From assembly GCA_024400395.1 (NCBI GenBank), contig JAKSMW010000003.1, forward strand, positions 1 through 64,000: a DNA stretch of 64,000 nucleotides. The letters run 5' to 3'. Both the position numbers and the translations under genes were made by a program. A model generated the notes under the pieces. It did no database searches. It saw only the letters and a program-made list of their open reading frames with translations, and had not been told where the DNA came from. Of this stretch, positions 1 through 8,900 are shown piece by piece. Every line of letters starts with the position of its first letter. The stretch's first letter is position 1. The DNA comes from Bacteroidales bacterium (lineage in GTDB: Bacteria > Bacteroidota > Bacteroidia > Bacteroidales > F082).

Positions 1-106
1 TGGCTGCAAAATTAAACAAAATTTGCATGTGCCCGACATTAAATTTCAAAAGATTGAAATATGTAATTTAGGACAATTCTAATGCTCTTTTTAAATGAAA
101 ATGATA

Positions 107-114
107 TAATTTTG
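107..114 (+). promoter_or_regulatory. -7 promoter box (TAATTTTG) for the CDF gene
   Basis: This matches the Bacteroidota -7 consensus TAnnTTTG and lies 20 bases before the start codon at 135. A mirror-image box on the minus strand (positions 7-14) points out of the window, so a divergently transcribed gene probably lies just to the left. The two boxes form an inverted repeat that extends into the flanking GCAGCC/GGCTGC. Confidence 0.55.
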
Positions 115-134
115 CAGCCGTTAATTTTTGAAAA

Positions 135-1034
135 ATGGACGATAAGACTCGTGAAAAAGAAATCTACAAAGTGACGATAATTGGTGGGATTGCCAATGCT
201 ATCTTGGTGATTTTCAAGTTTATCGCCGGAATAATGGCCAATAGTGCGGCAATGCTCGCCGATGCCGTCCACTCGCTTTCCGACTTCATCACCGATGTGA
301 TAGTATTGGTCTTCGTGAAAATCAGCAACCGGCCGAAAGACAAGAGCCACGACTACGGACACGGGAAGTTCGAAACCCTCGCAACGTTGATTATCGGCGT
401 TGCGCTGCTTTTCGTCGGCGTGATGATTTTTTACAACGGCGTTATTAAGATTTACGAAAATGTGTGGCTTGGTGTGCGGCTTGAGAGTCCGGGGATGCTT
501 GCGTTCTGGGCCGCCATCGTCTCGATTTTAATAAAGGAAATCGTTTATCAATACACTGTGCGGAAAGGTAGGAGGCTCAACTCGCAGGCCGTAGTCGCGA
601 ATGCGTGGCATCACCGCAGCGACGCGCTGTCGTCGGTGGGGACGGCTCTCGGCATCGGCGGCGCGATTTTCTTAGGTGAGGAATGGCGCATCCTCGACCC
701 GATAGCGGCGGTCGTCGTGAGCATGTTCATCATCGGAATGGCGATAAAACTTTTCATCCGCAGTTTGAACGAGCTTCTTGAAAAATCTCTTCCCGATGAG
801 GTTGAGAATGAAATAGTTACCATCGCCGAGTCGTTCACAATGGTGAAGAACGTGCACGACATCCGTACCCGCGGGATAGGCAACAACATCGCCGTCGAGA
901 TGCACGTCTTGATGGACGGCAACCTCACGCTGAAGGCGACGCACGACACCACCGAGGCCATCGAGGAGAAGCTGCGCGGAAAATTCGGCGAGAAGACTCA
1001 CATCGCCATCCACGTCGAGCCGGTGGAGGAGTAG
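135..1034 (+). CDS. Cation diffusion facilitator (CDF) metal/proton antiporter
   Basis: This 299-residue inner-membrane protein should export divalent metal ions (Zn, Fe, Mn or Co) in exchange for protons. It shows the CDF pattern: a metal site in TM2 (ADAVHSLSD, with D43, H46 and D50), the loop motif HDYGHGKFE at 72-80, and a second half-site in TM5 (WHHRSD, H159/D163). A cytoplasmic ferredoxin-like C-terminal domain runs from about 205 to 299 and ends in the His/Glu-rich stretch typical of the family. The length is normal for FieF/CzcD-type members. The ATG at 135 follows a promoter box directly. The metal cannot be told from sequence alone. Confidence 0.92.
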   Translation: MDDKTREKEIYKVTIIGGIANAILVIFKFIAGIMANSAAMLADAVHSLSDFITDVIVLVFVKISNRPKDKSHDYGHGKFETLATLIIGVALLFVGVMIFYNGVIKIYENVWLGVRLESPGMLAFWAAIVSILIKEIVYQYTVRKGRRLNSQAVVANAWHHRSDALSSVGTALGIGGAIFLGEEWRILDPIAAVVVSMFIIGMAIKLFIRSLNELLEKSLPDEVENEIVTIAESFTMVKNVHDIRTRGIGNNIAVEMHVLMDGNLTLKATHDTTEAIEEKLRGKFGEKTHIAIHVEPVEE

Positions 1035-1056
1035 GCGGCGGGACACCGCACGGCTG

Positions 1057-1398
1057 TCATTTTTCAGAAACCTCGCGCTGCCTGCAATACGCGAAGACAT
1101 CGAAATATTTCTGAAGCGATTTGCCGTCTGTATTGAATTGGTTATCATAGAGGAAATAATCCGGAATGACTTCCTTGAGGCGGCAGAACTCCTTAAGGGA
1201 ATGCTTGCCTTTCTGTGCTTCGATTGTGAGATACACGAGCTCCAGCGCACGGTAAACGGCATTGGTGCACTGCTCCATGTTGCCCTTCTTTTTCCAGCGT
1301 TCAGCTCTTGATATTTCGCTGCCGATATTGAGCATCTGCTCCGCCAATGTCATCTCAGCCCAGCGGCCTTCCGCAAGTTCTTTATGTTGGAAATTCAT
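1057..1398 (-). CDS. Small helical protein paired with DUF5674 (HEPN-like fold possible)
   Basis: This 113-residue protein is translationally coupled to the gene at 1395-1736: its ATG overlaps that gene's stop codon by 4 bases. It is predicted to be mostly helical. From memory, proteins with the same pattern (an early GRWAEM stretch, then GSEISRAERWKKKGN, YRALELVYLTIEAQ, and a final DNQFNTDGKSLQKYFDVF) recur beside DUF5674 in unrelated bacteria and archaea. The helical layout recalls HEPN proteins, but no clear R-x4-H motif is present, so that comparison is weak. The function is unknown. Conserved pairing of two small genes would fit a toxin-antitoxin or small-complex role, which is inference. 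Confidence 0.7.
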   Translation of the reverse strand: MNFQHKELAEGRWAEMTLAEQMLNIGSEISRAERWKKKGNMEQCTNAVYRALELVYLTIEAQKGKHSLKEFCRLKEVIPDYFLYDNQFNTDGKSLQKYFDVFAYCRQREVSEK

Positions 1399-1736
1399 AG
1401 CTCAATCTTTTTATTGACAATTTCTATGATCTTGTTCCTGATTTCCTGACTCTCGACATCACGGCTGCGGTTGTTGTCATGAGGCCTTATGTTAATCATT
1501 GAGTCAAACTCGATGAAGTCATCGCCGGTTTCATCAGGATAAAGGTTAAACCCCCACAAGTCTGACTGCCGCGAGCCATTTGACAGGAGATATTGCTCCA
1601 TGTCGGAGTGCAGTTCCGCGTCAACACAAAGAACTTCCTTGTCTATGTCAGCGACAGCTTTCACCATATCTCCGAAATAATTCGGTGCCATCGCCTTCAG
1701 TTCGTCATTGGTGATTTTGTTTTCAACAATTTTCAT
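1395..1736 (-). CDS. DUF5674 family protein
   Basis: This 113-residue protein matches the DUF5674 pattern as I know it: an N-terminal KIVENKITNDELK stretch, an acidic core VDAELHSDMEQYLLSNGS, then LWGFNLYP, DDFIEFDSMINIRP and an Ile-rich C-terminus. The conserved acidic and asparagine residues (E-F-D-S-M-I-N-I-R-P) suggest a small enzyme or binding fold, but no activity is known to me. It is the first gene of a two-gene unit and its stop overlaps the start of the 1057-1398 gene. The gap to the M1 peptidase gene on the same strand is 86 bases, so it may have its own promoter. Confidence 0.82.
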   Translation of the reverse strand: MKIVENKITNDELKAMAPNYFGDMVKAVADIDKEVLCVDAELHSDMEQYLLSNGSRQSDLWGFNLYPDETGDDFIEFDSMINIRPHDNNRSRDVESQEIRNKIIEIVNKKIEL

Positions 1737-1822
1737 TTTTCTGAAATTTGAGATGCAAAAGTAGTAAAAAATCAGGAGACAGCGTTGATTTTTGAGACAA
1801 GTTGTACGAAAAATGTCAAAGA

Positions 1823-4144
1823 TTATTTCACAATAATTTTCCTTGTCGTCACGATGTTTTTCTTCCCGTCAAGGAGATTGAGAAAATAAATGCCTGAAGG
1901 ATAGTTTGCGACAGGAATCCTCATTTTCTCACCGTAAAACGGGAAGGTTTCAACGGTCTGCCCCAAAGAGTTCACCAGACTGACAACTCCACTCTCCACT
2001 CTAAAAACTTCACTCTCAAAACTCAACTCTAAAAACTCTTTTGCGGGGTTCGGGCTGACAAAGAAATTGAAATCCTTGTCGTTGTTTTCTCCGATTCCGT
2101 CCCAGACGGTGAGGTCAACGGCGGCGAGAGTGTAGTCGCCGGGAAGCAGCTCCGCGACGGTGATTTTTCCGAGTTTCCAGTTGCCCTGAAATGTGTAATC
2201 TATTGAACGCCACGGCTCTGAAGCATTCTCTCTGTAAAGGAGAAATGTGGAATCGTTTTCAGACTGAATCAGATTCATGTCGTAGGTGACGTTGTTGGCG
2301 TATTGGAATATGCCTTCGATGTTTGCGTTTCCTTTGTCGAAACGGTAAACCGTCCAGTATCTGTCGTCCGAATAACGGAGGCCTTCTTCAGGCGCGTTGA
2401 GCGAGTGGTCGGGTCCCACCCAGTGATGCTCGATTCTGAGATAGGTCTCGTCTGTGACTGACTTCACATCGGCGGTGATCATCGCGCCGCCGAAATTTAT
2501 CTTACCCGGTTGCGTGACGATGTTGGTGCGTTCCATGCGTGCGTCGGCGTATTTGTTGTAATAATCGCAGAAGACAGCAACCGGCTCGAAATCAATGGTT
2601 TTGGTTGTATGTCCGACGACTCCGTCCCAACGTATCGTGTCGGTGACGATGTTCCAGTCAGCGTCCATGAAAGCGAGTTCGAGGATGACACCGTTTCCGA
2701 TGTGGTCGGAGTGACGGTGCTTCTGGCTTGTGAAGACCTCAACGTCGAATCTGTCTCCGTCCGGCGTGACGTTGAAAGAATCAACGAGGTAATGCGGTGC
2801 GCCGCAGGTGAAGACCCAGCTGTCGAAGAAGCCAGTCATGTCGATGCCGGTGTATTCTGTGATGGCGTCGCGCAGGTCTTCGGAGCTCGCCGACCGCCAC
2901 GCGAATTTGTTCAGGTAATATTGCATCGCCTCGTTGAAAAGCTCCACGCCGAGATAGTTCCTCAAAGTATGTACTACTGTCGCACCCTTGTCATACACCG
3001 TCGTGCCGTAGGTGAGGTCTAACGGCATGTTGTTCAGCGGGATCCAGCCCTCGGAGTTGTGGCAGCTTTTGACGATGCTTTCCATCATGTCAGTCATCGC
3101 GGCCTGATATTGTTCCTCGCCGTAGAGTGCGGCTTCGTAGTTCATTCCGGCGAACTGTGCGAAGCCCTCGTTGAGCCACATGTCGCCCGCCGTCTTGCAA
3201 GTCACCATGTCGCCGAACCAAGCGTGCGCCATCTCGTGCGCCACAAACATCTCCTCGTCGGTGTTGCCGGTGATGAGCGAGCTTGCGAACCCGATGTTGT
3301 CAACATGCTCCATGCATCCGACGCTCGTGCTGACGTAACCTATTCTGTTTAAGGGATATGCGCCGAAGCAACTCTCGAAATAGGCGGCTATCTCCTTGAC
3401 GTTCACGAAAGTGCCGGGCACCTTGTTGAACTGCGACGGCTTCGCATACACGTTGACGGGGATGTCGCGCCCGATGCCGTGATATGTCTCTTCCCAGAGC
3501 TGGTAGTCGCCGGCGGCGAACGAGATGAGATACGTAGGTATTTCCTGCGCCGTGACCCAACGGTCGGTCTTCGTGCCGTCGCCGTTGTCAACGCTGGCTT
3601 CGAAGATGCCGCCGCACGACGACGTCATCGAAGCGGGGATTGTCACATAAAGGTCGTATGCGGCTTTGTCAACGAAGTCATCGACGCACGGGAACCATGT
3701 CTTGCCGAGGTTGTGCGGCTGGCTTTCAAAGCCGACGCCCATGTTGCAGACGTAGTTGCCGCTCCACAGCACGCCGCCCCAGCCGTCGTTGAAGGTGGTC
3801 CCGTTGTATGAAATGGTGAACGATGCCGTCTGACCTGCATACATATCAAAGCCGAGCAGTATCTTCAGGATGTCGCCGTCCTGCGAGAAACTGCTGACGA
3901 TCAAATCGTTGGATGTGACATCGGTGACGGTCAGGTTTTTCAGCTCGAGGTCGATCTCCGAGACGGCGTCCAAGGCGGTCAGCGTCACAGTGGCAACGGC
4001 GTCCAAGGTGTGGTTCGCGAAATCCAAGTTGTTGATTCTTATTTCATAATGAGTGACGTTGATGTTTTCGCCGATGCGGTTTTTTGCGTTTCCGGCGAGC
4101 ATCGAAAGAATGATGATTGTTGAGAGGATGATTTTTTTTGACAT
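1823..4144 (-). CDS. M1 family zinc aminopeptidase with T9SS sorting domain
   Basis: This 773-residue protein is an exported gluzincin aminopeptidase. An N-terminal signal peptide (residues 1-20) leads into a beta-rich M1 N-domain. The zinc site is HEMAH (H303, E304, H307) with the third ligand E326 in WLNEGFAQ. The usual GxMEN exopeptidase motif appears as GCMEH (about 276-280), a change at the last residue. The last 75 residues form a type IX secretion type A sorting domain (starting near FFVSPNPAKEF), so the enzyme is probably exported and attached to the cell surface. A hairpin element (4161-4175) lies just before its start codon. It likely releases amino acids from peptides outside the cell. 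Confidence 0.93.
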   Translation of the reverse strand: MSKKIILSTIIILSMLAGNAKNRIGENINVTHYEIRINNLDFANHTLDAVATVTLTALDAVSEIDLELKNLTVTDVTSNDLIVSSFSQDGDILKILLGFDMYAGQTASFTISYNGTTFNDGWGGVLWSGNYVCNMGVGFESQPHNLGKTWFPCVDDFVDKAAYDLYVTIPASMTSSCGGIFEASVDNGDGTKTDRWVTAQEIPTYLISFAAGDYQLWEETYHGIGRDIPVNVYAKPSQFNKVPGTFVNVKEIAAYFESCFGAYPLNRIGYVSTSVGCMEHVDNIGFASSLITGNTDEEMFVAHEMAHAWFGDMVTCKTAGDMWLNEGFAQFAGMNYEAALYGEEQYQAAMTDMMESIVKSCHNSEGWIPLNNMPLDLTYGTTVYDKGATVVHTLRNYLGVELFNEAMQYYLNKFAWRSASSEDLRDAITEYTGIDMTGFFDSWVFTCGAPHYLVDSFNVTPDGDRFDVEVFTSQKHRHSDHIGNGVILELAFMDADWNIVTDTIRWDGVVGHTTKTIDFEPVAVFCDYYNKYADARMERTNIVTQPGKINFGGAMITADVKSVTDETYLRIEHHWVGPDHSLNAPEEGLRYSDDRYWTVYRFDKGNANIEGIFQYANNVTYDMNLIQSENDSTFLLYRENASEPWRSIDYTFQGNWKLGKITVAELLPGDYTLAAVDLTVWDGIGENNDKDFNFFVSPNPAKEFLELSFESEVFRVESGVVSLVNSLGQTVETFPFYGEKMRIPVANYPSGIYFLNLLDGKKNIVTTRKIIVK

Positions 4145-4160
4145 GATATTACTGATATGT

Positions 4161-4175
4161 AACCGCTACGCAGTT
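4161..4175 (-). repeat. AACCGC-type hairpin leader element (copy 1)
   Basis: On the minus strand it reads AACTGCGTAGCGGTT, a 6-bp stem with a GTA loop, followed one base later by CATATC and then the ATG of the M1 peptidase gene 17 bases beyond the stem. The same stem plus CATATC occurs at 25469, 53819 and, with variations, at 23712 and 35957. See findings. Confidence 0.6.
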
Positions 4176-4313
4176 GTGATTGAACTTATTTGTTTGATAT
4201 TGACAGCATTAAGCAGTTCCAGTCTTGCAATTTGTTCGTATGACATTTTTTTATTTTTCTGCAAAAGTAATAAAAATCTTTCAGATATACATTTCATGTG
4301 TTTGAAATATGGT

Positions 4314-4538
4314 TTATTTCGTTGTAAACTTGATATTGACAATGCCTTTTCCAGTGTGTCCGTCCTGGGTCGTGAATTCTTTCCCGTGAATGCTGAAAGA
4401 ATATGTGGTTTCTGGCTGTAGAATGACATCTGTGGTCAAGGTTCTGTAGTCTTCGCTCCATGAGACTGAGTTTTCCGGATTTCCTGCAAAAGGCGGGAAT
4501 GGTATCTTGATAATTTTTTCAATCTTGTCTTGGCACAA
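4314..4538 (-). pseudogene. Remnant of an Ig-like (SbsA-type) domain protein
   Basis: A 74-codon open frame whose second half reads like the last strands of an SbsA-type Ig-like domain (LTTDVILQPETTYSFSIHG, then FTTQDGHTGKGIVNIKFTT and a stop). The nominal ATG at 4538 lies inside the end of the EamA gene, overlapping it by 20 bases, and there is no signal peptide or upstream domain. The most likely reading is the surviving 3' end of a longer secreted protein whose front half has been lost. A small real gene cannot be excluded. The rest of the 4145-4313 gap shows nothing further apart from the hairpin element. Confidence 0.4.
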
Positions 4539-5424
4539 AGAAAATCAGCAGCGATGCCGTTATAACTATCAGTCCTGCAATGGAATACGTATTCGGGTTG
4601 TCGCCTTTCAGGAAGATCCAGCTCTCGAAGCTGCCCACGAGCGGCAAAATGAATTTCCACATGTTCAGGCTTGAAACCTTCACGTTTTCCCTTGACAGAA
4701 GCCGCATCCAGATGATTGTCGTCACCACTGTTATGAACACCATCGCGCCGAGCGAGATGTAAAAATCCGTTTCCTTCGGGAGTTTCGCCACGCCTTCAAC
4801 CGGGTATGCGAAAAGCAGCAGGATTACGCCTCCAAGCAACGAGGCCGCCGAGTTCAACACCTTGATGTCAACTTTCGTGAAGTCGATTTGTGAAACGATG
4901 ATGTTTCCGTATGCCGCTGACAGACAGTCGATTATAATCAGGATGATTCCCAATGCGGAAGTGAAACCGGTTATCTGGATGTTGCTGAAATTCGGCCAGC
5001 TCACCACCAAGATGCCGGCGATTCCAAGTGTCATCCCGATGACTTTCGTTATGTTGAACTTCTCGTTTTTCAGAATGAGATGCGCGAGGATGGCGACGAA
5101 AAACGGCTGACAACCCACAATCATCGAGGCGATGGAGCCGTCGGTGAGTTTCATTCCTGTGTAATACGAGCCGTAAAGTATTGATATTGAGAATATTGCA
5201 ACTTTAAGCATTGTTCCGAAGTTGTCGATAAACTGCCGGAGATAATGTCTTCCGACTTTCGCCCAGGGCATCATGAAAATACCTGATATAATAAAGGTGT
5301 AGCCCGCGAATTGCAGCGGCGCGTCCATAAACTGAAGGCCTGTCTTGGTCGGGACGAAACTCGATCCCCACAGCAGGCACGTGACAATCGCCAGAAACGG
5401 CGTCGATTTAAAAACGTTCTTCAT
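4519..5424 (-). CDS. EamA/DMT family transporter
   Basis: This is an inner-membrane permease of the drug/metabolite transporter superfamily: ten predicted membrane helices in two EamA repeats, starting FLAIVTCLLWGSSFVPTK, with SIASMIVGCQPFFVAILAHLILK in the first repeat and a second repeat from about residue 150. The start chosen is the ATG at 5424 (MKNVFKST, 301 residues). A longer frame from 5445 would begin inside a promoter box at 5434-5441. The substrate is unknown; members move amino acids, sugars or metabolites. It stands alone and is divergent from the helicase gene. Confidence 0.88.
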   Translation of the reverse strand: MKNVFKSTPFLAIVTCLLWGSSFVPTKTGLQFMDAPLQFAGYTFIISGIFMMPWAKVGRHYLRQFIDNFGTMLKVAIFSISILYGSYYTGMKLTDGSIASMIVGCQPFFVAILAHLILKNEKFNITKVIGMTLGIAGILVVSWPNFSNIQITGFTSALGIILIIIDCLSAAYGNIIVSQIDFTKVDIKVLNSAASLLGGVILLLFAYPVEGVAKLPKETDFYISLGAMVFITVVTTIIWMRLLSRENVKVSSLNMWKFILPLVGSFESWIFLKGDNPNTYSIAGLIVITASLLIFFVPRQD

Positions 5425-5433
5425 TCCGGGCGG

Positions 5434-5441
5434 CAAAATTA
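5434..5441 (-). promoter_or_regulatory. -7 promoter box (TAATTTTG) for the EamA gene
   Basis: Minus-strand TAATTTTG ends 9 bases before the ATG at 5424, so the transcript would have almost no 5' leader. This supports the shorter start for the permease. Confidence 0.5.
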
Positions 5442-5566
5442 CCACTTTTTTCCTTATACAGCTGAATTATTTGCCAAATATGTCGTTGTGAGGAAAGACA
5501 ATTGTAAAAAAAAATTTAATAAAATCTTTAATGAAAAAAGTTGCGGCGGCATTCGGTTATTTTGTA

Positions 5567-5574
5567 TAATTTTG
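5567..5574 (+). promoter_or_regulatory. -7 promoter box (TAATTTTG) for the helicase gene
   Basis: TAATTTTG with a TTG at 5541-5543 as a possible -33 element (23-base spacer). The box lies 21 bases before the ATG at 5596, and its position argues against any start further upstream in the open frame. Confidence 0.55.
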
Positions 5575-5595
5575 TCCGCGAAAAAACGGGAAATC

Positions 5596-8082
5596 ATGCA
5601 GACGCAAAGAGTTGAGAATCAGAAGTTGGAGATGGTCGATAAGTTCGTCCGTTACACGAATATGAACATTTTCCTCACGGGGAAGGCGGGCACGGGCAAG
5701 ACGACGTTTCTGCGCAATCTCGCGAAAGACACGTACAAACGGCTCGTGATAGTCGCCCCGACGGGGGTGGCGGCCATCAACGCGGGCGGCGTGACGATAC
5801 ATTCGTTCTTCCAGCTGCCGTTCGGCCCGCAGCTTCCGGAAGACACGCTGAACGATGTCACCGCCATGAGAAACGAAACGCAGGTGAGAGCGCAATCGGC
5901 TCAATATCAGAAGATTTCGGGAGTGAAACTGAAAATCATGCGCTCGCTCGACCTCCTCGTCATCGATGAGATTTCGATGGTGCGCGCCGACCTCCTCGAT
6001 GCCGTCGATGCCGTGCTGCGACGCGTCCGCCACAACAACAAACCGTTCGGCGGCGTGCAGGTCCTCATGATCGGCGACATTCACCAGCTCGCACCCGTCG
6101 CCAAACCGGAGGAATGGGAACTGCTCGAACCGTATTACAAATCAGTGTATTTCTTCGACAGCCACGTGCTTCAGAAGACATATTATTATTGCATCGAACT
6201 CGAACATATCTACCGGCAGTCGGACAGCGATTTCATCAATATCCTGAATAAGGTAAGAAACAACTGCCTTGACGCAGAGAGCCTTGCGGTTCTAAACAGC
6301 CATTACAAACCCGATTTCGAACCCGATGAAAAAGACGGTTTCATCACGTTGATGACACATAATCGTCAGGTTGATGAAATCAATGAATCGAAACTCAACG
6401 CATTGAAAACCAAAACGATAAAGTTTGAGGCGAAGATAACGGGTACGTTCCCGGAACTTGCGTACCCGACAAAGTCGGAGCTTGAACTGAAAGTCGGAGC
6501 GCAGGTGATGTTCGTGAAAAACGACCCGTCGCGCGAACACCTTTATTATAATGGCAAGATCGGGAAGATTGTGAGCTACGACAAAGATGACGGGCTTTTT
6601 GTGAAATGCGACGACGAAGTCATTAAGGTCGAGCCGGTTACGTGGCAGAATTTTGAATATAACATCAACAAGGACACAAAAGAAATCGAGGAGAAGGAGA
6701 TCGGCAGCTTCACCCAGATTCCGCTGAAAACGGCGTGGGCGATAACGATTCACAAAAGCCAGGGCCTGACGTTCAAAAACGTGATCCTCGACGCGAGCCT
6801 CGCCTTCGCGCACGGACAGGTCTATGTCGCGTTGAGCCGCTGCACCTCGCTCGACGGATTAGTGCTTAAGACGAAACTCTCACAAAACGGACTTTTCAAC
6901 GATTTGAAAATCAACCAGTTCACAGATGCCATCCCGTCGATGGAGCCGAATGAGGAACAGTTTGAACATAACAAGACGCAGTACGAAACGGAGATGCTTT
7001 TCGAACTGTTCGATTTTCATAAAATTGAATCCGACCTCGGAAAAATAATCGGAATAGTTTATAAAAACCGCGGCAGTTTTGAAAAGTCGGTCTCGAAGGA
7101 GTTGCCGGAAATAGAGCAGGTGTTCCATAAAAACGTGGTTGATGTCGGCGACAGATTTCATATTCAGATGGCGAGGATTATTCAAGATAACTTCCAGATT
7201 AGCAATAACTTACAGTTGCAGGAACGCATAATGAAAGGCTGTGCGTATTTCCTTTCAAACATCGGTTCCGTCGAGACGGTCATGGAAATGCCGTTGCAGA
7301 CCGACAACGCTGCCGTCAACGAACAGGTTAAAGAAGCTCTTGACCTGCTTCGGGGAAGCGTCATGGTTGCGAAAGCGTGTCTCGAAACATGCAAAAACGG
7401 CTTTGAGTTAAAGAAATATCTTGAGATAAAGAACAGGAAAATCGTTGAGGCAGAGGAACTTGGAAAGAAAACCACATCGACTTTGAAACGCAGGCAGTTT
7501 TACGGCAGCGACATGAAACTGTTCAAGGCGTTGGAGAAATGGCGTGAGGATGTCGCTTCCGCATTGGAGATCCCGGAGCCGAGAGTGATACCGACAACGA
7601 CATTGCAGGCCATTGTCGAGAAAAAACCGACGACGGTGAAAGAACTGAAAGCCCTGTCGAAAGTCGGAACGTCGAGAATCCAGAAGTTCGGCTCCGACAT
7701 TCTGAACATCGTCCTTGAACACCAGGGAATGAGCAAGATGAAGTTCGATGATGAGGAATCGAAGATTGAACTCGACCTTAAAGACACGGTTCTTGTCACG
7801 AAAAACCTTATTGATGAAGGACTTACGCTTGAAGAGATCGCCGACCGCCGCGGCATGGTGCTGTCAACGATTCAAGGTCATGTGTCGGAGATGATTTTGA
7901 AAGGCTACGCTTCCGCAAAGGATTTCATGACGGAGGAACATTACGACACGATTGTGGAATATTTCACCGAGACGCAGGATGCTTCTTTGGGCGCGGCGCG
8001 TGACGTGCTCGGCGAAGACTACACTTTCGGTGAGTTGCGGATGGTCTTGAATGAGATGAAACGACTTGGAGATTTCAAATAA
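5596..8082 (+). CDS. PIF1-like superfamily 1B helicase with HRDC and HTH C-terminus
   Basis: This 828-residue ATP-dependent DNA helicase probably acts in replication or recombination repair. Walker A is GKAGTGKTT (29-37) and motif II is DEISM (D124, E125). Later motifs include GAQVMFVKND, TQIPLKTAWAITIHKSQG (Q-rich motif V region) and VYVALSRC (motif VI), the order seen in the Pif1/RecD2 branch. The C-terminal third carries an HRDC-like domain (about 625-705) and a helix-turn-helix domain of the RecQ C-terminal type (LEEIADRRGMVLSTIQGHV). The open frame extends 95 codons upstream, but that part overlaps the promoter and the divergent gene, so the ATG at 5596 is preferred. Confidence 0.9.
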   Translation: MQTQRVENQKLEMVDKFVRYTNMNIFLTGKAGTGKTTFLRNLAKDTYKRLVIVAPTGVAAINAGGVTIHSFFQLPFGPQLPEDTLNDVTAMRNETQVRAQSAQYQKISGVKLKIMRSLDLLVIDEISMVRADLLDAVDAVLRRVRHNNKPFGGVQVLMIGDIHQLAPVAKPEEWELLEPYYKSVYFFDSHVLQKTYYYCIELEHIYRQSDSDFINILNKVRNNCLDAESLAVLNSHYKPDFEPDEKDGFITLMTHNRQVDEINESKLNALKTKTIKFEAKITGTFPELAYPTKSELELKVGAQVMFVKNDPSREHLYYNGKIGKIVSYDKDDGLFVKCDDEVIKVEPVTWQNFEYNINKDTKEIEEKEIGSFTQIPLKTAWAITIHKSQGLTFKNVILDASLAFAHGQVYVALSRCTSLDGLVLKTKLSQNGLFNDLKINQFTDAIPSMEPNEEQFEHNKTQYETEMLFELFDFHKIESDLGKIIGIVYKNRGSFEKSVSKELPEIEQVFHKNVVDVGDRFHIQMARIIQDNFQISNNLQLQERIMKGCAYFLSNIGSVETVMEMPLQTDNAAVNEQVKEALDLLRGSVMVAKACLETCKNGFELKKYLEIKNRKIVEAEELGKKTTSTLKRRQFYGSDMKLFKALEKWREDVASALEIPEPRVIPTTTLQAIVEKKPTTVKELKALSKVGTSRIQKFGSDILNIVLEHQGMSKMKFDDEESKIELDLKDTVLVTKNLIDEGLTLEEIADRRGMVLSTIQGHVSEMILKGYASAKDFMTEEHYDTIVEYFTETQDASLGAARDVLGEDYTFGELRMVLNEMKRLGDFK

Positions 8083-8105
8083 ATCTGCGAGAAATAAATA
8101 TACTT

Positions 8106-8801
8106 ATGAAGAAACTTGTGATTTTATCAGGTGCCGGTATCAGCGCCGAGAGCGGGATAAGCACTTTCAGGGACGTCGGCGGGCTGTGGGACAAATATCC
8201 CGTCATGCAGGTCGCCTCAATAGAAGGTTATGAGGCTGATCCTGAATTGGTTATCAATTTTTACAACGAGAGAAGAAAACAACTTCTCGACGTGAAACCT
8301 AATCAAGGGCATATACTTTGTGCCGAGCTTGAGAAGTATTTTGATGTCACCGTCGTGACGCAAAACGTTGACAACCTGCACGAAAGAGCCGGGAGTCATA
8401 AAATAATCCACCTTCACGGCGAGCTGACGAAGGTGTGTTCAAGTTACAACCCGAACAACTCAAAGTATATCAAGGAGTTGAAGCCGGAGGAGTTTGAGGT
8501 GAAGATGGGCGACAAGGCGGGCGACGGAAGCCAGCTGCGGCCTTTCATCGTGTGGTTCGGCGAGGCGGTGCCGAGAATCGAAGACGCTGCGTATGAAACT
8601 GAAAAAGCCGACATCTTCGTCATCATCGGTACCTCGATGAACGTTTATCCAGCCGCCGGACTGCTGAACTACGTCCCATATAACGCCGATGTCTATCTCA
8701 TTGACCCAAAAGATGTTCACATCAACACCGACCGAAAAATCACACATATAAAAAAAGGTGCTTCGGAAGGGATGAAAGAACTGATGAAACTGATAGTGTG
8801 A
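8106..8801 (+). CDS. cobB: NAD-dependent protein deacylase (Sir2/CobB family)
   Basis: This 231-residue sirtuin removes acyl groups from lysines using NAD+. The NAD site GAGISAESGISTFRD (9-23), TQNVDNLHERAG (85-96), the catalytic His in HLHGEL (H104) and GTSMNVYPAAGL are all present. Y53 and R56 (FYNERR) match the Tyr-x-x-Arg pair that lets class III sirtuins take succinyl or malonyl lysine. The small domain keeps just one cysteine (C111) of the usual four zinc ligands, so a structural zinc is probably absent; from memory the same holds in Bacteroides homologues. It lies 23 bases after the helicase gene and may be cotranscribed with it. Confidence 0.92.
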   Translation: MKKLVILSGAGISAESGISTFRDVGGLWDKYPVMQVASIEGYEADPELVINFYNERRKQLLDVKPNQGHILCAELEKYFDVTVVTQNVDNLHERAGSHKIIHLHGELTKVCSSYNPNNSKYIKELKPEEFEVKMGDKAGDGSQLRPFIVWFGEAVPRIEDAAYETEKADIFVIIGTSMNVYPAAGLLNYVPYNADVYLIDPKDVHINTDRKITHIKKGASEGMKELMKLIV

Positions 8802-8846
8802 GTCCTGGATTTACTATTGGTGTTCATCTTGATTTGTAAAGAATTT

Positions 8847-8874
8847 TTTGCAATTTAAATTTTTTTTAACTTTG
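8847..8874 (+). promoter_or_regulatory. Bacteroidota promoter (TTTG / TAACTTTG)
   Basis: TTTG at 8847-8850 and TAACTTTG at 8867-8874 are separated by 16 bases, close to the Bacteroidota -33/-7 consensus. It lies 26 bases before the esterase start codon. Confidence 0.6.
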
Positions 8875-8900
8875 CGACTTAAAATTTAAGGTTTTATAAC

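Noticed and set aside
4166..4429. Open frame of 87 codons between the M1 peptidase and EamA genes
   Set aside because: It overlaps the Ig-like remnant in another frame, has no recognisable domain and is of low coding quality.
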